Shown: positions 12,521-15,829 of the stretch, piece after piece
Layout: the number at the start of each line of letters is the position of its first letter
Position numbering within the stretch: position 1 is the first letter of the stretch
NCBI GenBank assembly: GCA_012515515.1
Contig: JAAYYE010000008.1
Coordinates: 1-15,829 of the forward strand
Source of the DNA: Minisyncoccota bacterium
GTDB lineage: Bacteria; Patescibacteria; Microgenomatia; UBA1400; PJMF01
Direction of reading: 5' to 3'
DNA length: 15,829 bases
The notes under the pieces: model-generated
The model's input: the letters and a program-made list of their open reading frames with translations, nothing else
What the model was told of the DNA's origin: nothing
Database searches by the model: none
Made by a program: the position numbers and the translations under genes

Positions 12521-15127
12521 ATGAGCACAAATCCAAATATTGTTGGAGGCTTTTCTCCAGAGAGGGGCTTTTTTAACCAAGCGGACACTGGGATGGGTGG
12601 TGGTGCAGGCAATGGCAAGGATGATGATCCCGGTGTTAAAAATCCCGATCAAGAGCCCGATCAGGAAACCGCTGATAAAAAACCAGATATTGCGAGTTCA
12701 CTAAGCGTTAATTTAGACAAAATTGGATCTTTAATTCGTGGTAAAGACCCTAAGCCTGGTCAGGCTAGAGATTTGGTGAAAGAATCTCTGAAACTAATAG
12801 AGGACTACGAACCAAGTTCTGAGGATGAGAAGGCCGACATACTTTTCTTTATTGATAAGTTAATATTGAGGGCAAAAGCTCTTTACTCCCCCGAATTAAA
12901 CGAATTGAAGACAGAATCTCTTCGCCTTAAATCAGAATTAAAGGCTTCTTACGACGGTGAAGAGAGTACAAAGAAATCAAATATAAGTTCAGCAAAACCG
13001 GAGAAAAAAATTAAAGAAAGCGGTGTTGAAGGCGATGAGCAAAGTGAAGTTGAGCAAATTGAAGACGTTACTCAGTTGTTGATGAATTTTGATGACGAGT
13101 TAAAAATTCTAGAAAATCAGTCTTTTGTTTTTGCAGATGATCGAGACTGGGTAAGCGAATCTTTTGAAGAGGTAAGTAGCCATCTTGCCACATTGAAAGG
13201 ATTGAATAATGTTGATAAGGAAGTAATAAAAGCTAAAGAGATTTTGTTGTTGCAGCTTGAATATAAAAAAAGAAGAGAGGCGATGTTTAAAACCTTGACC
13301 GGCAAGGAACAAGAGGGAGTGTTAACGGAAGGGTTTTTTGCTAGAGCTCTTGAAGGACCAGGATTAGCTAGAATGAGCAATATTTTAGCTAGATTAAAAC
13401 TATTAGCGAGTAGGGAAGAAAGTATACTATATCAAGAAGATTTGGAAAAAATCAAAAAGCATTATCTAGCAAGAAAGTGGTTGTTTTTTACTTGGTTATA
13501 TGTAGCTCCTAAAATATATGAGGGCTCTGGCTCAGGAGGAGAAGGAAGAACTTCTTTTGGACAAGTTAGTGATAATCAGTTCCCACTTAAGGGTGAACAT
13601 TTTCAAGAACTTATACTTGGCGGATTAGACTTTGATTCTGAATTTGGAGGTTTATTAAATCAAAAGTTGGGCACTGAATTGTTTTCGTTTTATAAATTTG
13701 GCGATAAGTTAGATGCCAAAGAAGAGCCTGACAAGAAAAACATCGAGGTAACTTTATTTACCTTTTGTATGCGGGAGTTTGACAGAATATATAAAGAGGG
13801 GTCGGACAGCACTGATCCTGAAGACAAAAATCAAACTATTACTAAAATTACAACGCAAAATTTAGTAGCAAATAAGGACTCCCTAATTGATTATGTTTGG
13901 AAAAAAGCAAAAAAATATGTCAAAGAACATGGTGGCGATCAAGATTCTCAATCTAAAATTGAAAACGAAAATAGTAAGCACGCAATTGAGATGGCTTTTA
14001 GAACGCATTTAATTTTAACCATGCATCATTGTCGTTATGCTAGTGGGAGTCCTAATGTAAAAGATGATTGGTATTATGCCTTTAATTGGCCTGCTTATGT
14101 TCTTAGTTATCGTGAAAAAGGCGTTGATAAATTTGATTGGTTGGTTACGATGTTGCAGTTTGGACTCAGGCCTGGTTTTAATGGCGATCAAGTGTCTGAT
14201 AACAACCTTCTTGCTCAGTTATTTGATCCTTATACGGTTCGAAAAGCTAAAAGAAAACTGGAAGAAAAGGGTCTATTAAACGAAGAAGATAGGGGCTTAA
14301 GGTCGTTAAGGGGTTTAATAAATGGATATGCAATTGGTTTGCTAGACGTATCTCCACAAGTAACTAAAGATGTTTCAGACTCCTCTAAAAAACCAGAGTA
14401 CTCATTTCTCGCGCCGCCACTTAGGTATCTAAGGCAAAAAGACAAAGATGGAAAGTTTATTGCTCATTCTGCTCCTGAAGGAAAAAATGGATTGCATGTT
14501 TTTTTGGATGAAATTAGAGATGAAAGGGGAGACGTGCTGTATGAGGAATTTAATTATGAGCAATTGGGCAATGAGTTAATGGATTATTACAACAATATGA
14601 ATGCGCACGGTATTGATAATTTTTTAAACAAATTTATAAAAACAGAGCGTTTTGAATTTATGGATAACGCCACGAATCCCAAGGTTTTAAAAAATTGGAA
14701 AAATGAGGCTAGATATTGCGCAACACTTTTGCCTAGAGTTGGAAAATTTGCGCTAATGAATATAAAAGATTCTGGAGATCCAGTAAAATTAAACCCCGAC
14801 AGGTATCCTACTGAAGATTCTAAAAGAAAAGCGCGGGAATCGGGTTCGCCTGTTGCTGAAGCGGTTATGGATAGAATTTTATACCAAATTGTTTTTATCA
14901 ATTGTCTACTTCATACTGATTATGCTGTTGACAAAAAATATTTTTGGGCAGATCTTGAGCTAAAAAAGTATTTATCCAATCTTAGTGCCGAACAAATTTT
15001 AACCATTGAAGAGGCTAAGGCAATTTTTGATGTAGTTATGACTTATCGTGGCAGAGCAAAAATGATTCTTAAAGGAGTGCAAGACGAAGCCTTTAAACAG
15101 ATTCAACAAGCAAATATTTATAAGTAA
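12521..15127 (+). CDS. Large soluble protein of unknown function, divergent to the T4SS-like operon
   Basis: I do not recognise this 868-residue protein. Residues 1-55 are Gly/Asp/Pro-rich and probably disordered ('GMGGGAGNGKDDDPG'). Residues about 60-170 are charged helices with a Ser/Lys/Glu linker. The rest looks like a folded, mostly helical cytoplasmic protein with many aromatic residues, for example 'HYLARKWLFFTWLYVAPKIYEG', 'DDWYYAFNWPAYVLSYREKG', 'LIDYVWKKAKKYVKEHG' and 'FWADLELKKYLSNLS'. No signal peptide, convincing membrane segment, Walker or known catalytic motif was seen. It is the only large plus-strand gene here. It shares a divergent promoter with the T4SS-like operon, so co-regulation and a role with that machine, as substrate, cytoplasmic component or structural protein, is possible but unproven. 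The ATG at 12521 is set by the promoter spacing and is the first in frame. Confidence 0.85.
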   Translation: MSTNPNIVGGFSPERGFFNQADTGMGGGAGNGKDDDPGVKNPDQEPDQETADKKPDIASSLSVNLDKIGSLIRGKDPKPGQARDLVKESLKLIEDYEPSSEDEKADILFFIDKLILRAKALYSPELNELKTESLRLKSELKASYDGEESTKKSNISSAKPEKKIKESGVEGDEQSEVEQIEDVTQLLMNFDDELKILENQSFVFADDRDWVSESFEEVSSHLATLKGLNNVDKEVIKAKEILLLQLEYKKRREAMFKTLTGKEQEGVLTEGFFARALEGPGLARMSNILARLKLLASREESILYQEDLEKIKKHYLARKWLFFTWLYVAPKIYEGSGSGGEGRTSFGQVSDNQFPLKGEHFQELILGGLDFDSEFGGLLNQKLGTELFSFYKFGDKLDAKEEPDKKNIEVTLFTFCMREFDRIYKEGSDSTDPEDKNQTITKITTQNLVANKDSLIDYVWKKAKKYVKEHGGDQDSQSKIENENSKHAIEMAFRTHLILTMHHCRYASGSPNVKDDWYYAFNWPAYVLSYREKGVDKFDWLVTMLQFGLRPGFNGDQVSDNNLLAQLFDPYTVRKAKRKLEEKGLLNEEDRGLRSLRGLINGYAIGLLDVSPQVTKDVSDSSKKPEYSFLAPPLRYLRQKDKDGKFIAHSAPEGKNGLHVFLDEIRDERGDVLYEEFNYEQLGNELMDYYNNMNAHGIDNFLNKFIKTERFEFMDNATNPKVLKNWKNEARYCATLLPRVGKFALMNIKDSGDPVKLNPDRYPTEDSKRKARESGSPVAEAVMDRILYQIVFINCLLHTDYAVDKKYFWADLELKKYLSNLSAEQILTIEEAKAIFDVVMTYRGRAKMILKGVQDEAFKQIQQANIYK

Positions 15128-15169
15128 TTTAAAGTGTCCGGCTTCTTGGATATTTGTGTTTGTGTCAAC

Positions 15170-15191
15170 TTATTCGCCCACTATCCGATCT
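15170..15191. repeat. Direct repeat copy 1 (gene-end duplication)
   Basis: This 22-nt stretch, covering the stop codon and last codons of the 82-residue gene, matches 15461-15482 at 21 of 22 positions. Similarity continues more weakly for about 100 nt into both genes, so it marks a duplicated gene end rather than a mobile repeat. Confidence 0.7.
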
Positions 15192-15418
15192 ACTACTTCT
15201 TTCGCTCCTGCAGTTTCTGGTATGGAAGTAGGCAGATCCTGTTCATTTGTTTCTGGACTTTTACTCAACGAGTCTCTTACCACTTGTTCTGCAGCATCCG
15301 CTCTTTTGCTTGCTTGACTTATTTCTTTTTGTCTTCGTTTGTCTTGAATAGTGCTAATAAGTTTTGTATTAAGAGAGTCGCTCAATTGACCTAAAAAAAA
15401 TTCTTTAATTTTTGTCAT
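15170..15418 (-). CDS. Small hypothetical protein with IVGE tail
   Basis: The 82-residue protein has no recognised family. It is highly charged and helical ('MTKIKEFFLGQLSDSLNTKLISTIQDKRRQKEISQ'), with a Ser/Pro/Glu-rich stretch before a final 'GAKEVVDRIVGE'. It has no signal peptide or membrane segment. Its last 45-80 residues align with the end of the next minus-strand gene (15461-15829), and the last 22 coding bases are 21/22 identical in the two, so these genes are probably tandem paralogues or this one is a duplicated gene end. It lies 42 nt after the upstream gene's stop and converges on the 868-residue gene, whose stop is 42 nt away. No ribosome site is clear; an AT-rich stretch precedes the ATG. 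Confidence 0.7.
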   Translation of the reverse strand: MTKIKEFFLGQLSDSLNTKLISTIQDKRRQKEISQASKRADAAEQVVRDSLSKSPETNEQDLPTSIPETAGAKEVVDRIVGE

Positions 15419-15460
15419 AATATCAAAATAATCTTTTTTATAAAATTAACCAGTGCTAAT

Positions 15461-15482
15461 TTATTCGCCCACTATCTGATCT
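15461..15482. repeat. Direct repeat copy 2 (gene-end duplication)
   Basis: Second copy of the 22-nt repeat, 291 bp from the first and in the same orientation. It covers the stop and last codons of the partial gene that enters from the right edge. Confidence 0.7.
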
Positions 15483-15829
15483 GTTTTTTCTTTTGCTCTT
15501 CCCTTGCTTGGTATGAATCTAGGCACATGTCGACCCCTTGTTGTTTCTTCCGGACTGCTACTCATTAGCCCCTTTAACGACGTAAGCATCTGATCAAATT
15601 TCCCTTTTGTCGACCTTATTTCTGTATCTTGTTGAGCATCGCCGATTGCCCCTGTGACCCTTGTACTTATTGCCTCTTGAGTTTGGCGAACACCCGCATC
15701 AATAGTGCCCCCTATAAGTTTTGGAAGTTTAGCTGTAACTGTCGGAATAGAGGCGCCAATAACTCCACCCTTAAGTGCTCCTTCACCAGCTGCTTTTAGT
15801 CTATCTTCAAAAGACGCTCCTTTACCAGC
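15461..15829 (-). CDS. C-terminal part of a hypothetical protein with IVGE tail (partial)
   Basis: An open frame enters from the right edge and ends at TAA 15461-15463, giving the last 122 residues of a protein that starts outside the window. It begins with a Gly/Ala-rich, possibly membrane-interacting stretch ('EDRLKAAGEGALKGGVIGAS') and continues as a charged helical region, then a Ser/Arg/Pro-rich part and the end 'GRAKEKTDQIVGE'. The last ~80 residues align without gaps over 45 positions with the adjacent 82-residue protein (about ten identities plus many conservative changes), and the coding DNA of the tails is clearly related. Function is unknown; Gly/Ala-rich segments like this are often seen in long multi-domain proteins ahead of their C-terminal parts. 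Confidence 0.7.
   Translation of the reverse strand, partial: AGKGASFEDRLKAAGEGALKGGVIGASIPTVTAKLPKLIGGTIDAGVRQTQEAISTRVTGAIGDAQQDTEIRSTKGKFDQMLTSLKGLMSSSPEETTRGRHVPRFIPSKGRAKEKTDQIVGE

Noticed and set aside
15128..15169. Bidirectional terminator between the convergent genes
   Set aside because: No stable stem followed by a T run on either strand could be found in these 42 bases.
1..15829. tRNA, rRNA, CRISPR arrays or recoded TGA
   Set aside because: No cloverleaf, ribosomal segment or regularly spaced repeats were noticed, and TGA acts as a stop at 8687-8689 with no in-frame TGA in any gene.

Overview
The window comes from a small-genome, AT-rich bacterium and holds its chromosomal replication origin next to a type IV secretion-like (T4SS-like) operon. 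The best guess is a Candidatus Patescibacteria (CPR) member. Evidence for this: a minimal dnaA/dnaN/rpmH/rnpA/yidD/yidC locus without recF or gyrB, very short YidD and YidC N-termini, almost no Shine-Dalgarno sequences, and a PrgI / TraC-like / VirB4 gene set joined to large lineage-specific proteins. The standard bacterial code fits: TGA ends one gene (8687-8689) and no reading frame needs TGA as a sense codon. The exact phylum is inferred, not shown.

Layout. Positions 1-4277 are the origin region, all on the minus strand: dnaA (start placed at 4173, not at an upstream TTG), a 398-nt origin (2258-2655), dnaN, rpmH, rnpA, yidD and the start of yidC, which runs off the left edge. The origin carries several DnaA boxes, an AT-rich tract and a textbook DnaA-trio/GC/box module (about 2334-2367) with the same polarity as Bacillus. 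dnaA has its own promoter, overlapped by DnaA-box-like sites, which suggests autoregulation.

Positions 4278-12450 are a compact minus-strand operon directly upstream of dnaA. In order of transcription it encodes: a 1109-residue protein with a C39-like cysteine peptidase domain at its C-terminus; a small single-pass membrane protein; a PrgI-family membrane protein with an added Ig-like/carboxypeptidase-regulatory-like domain; a stand-alone TraC-like N-domain protein; and a VirB4-type ATPase. These could form an envelope-spanning machine: VirB4 and the TraC-like protein as the cytoplasmic motor, PrgI as the inner-membrane part, and the C39 protein acting on the cell wall or on substrates. No VirD4/TraG coupling ATPase or relaxase is visible, so conjugation is not established.

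Positions 12451-12520 are a 70-nt divergent promoter with two back-to-back TATAAT boxes placed so close to their ATGs that both mRNAs would be leaderless. Positions 12521-15127 (plus strand) encode an 868-residue soluble protein of unknown function. Positions 15170-15829 (minus strand) hold a small protein and the end of another gene; the two share a homologous C-terminal stretch ending in IVGE, which points to tandem duplication.
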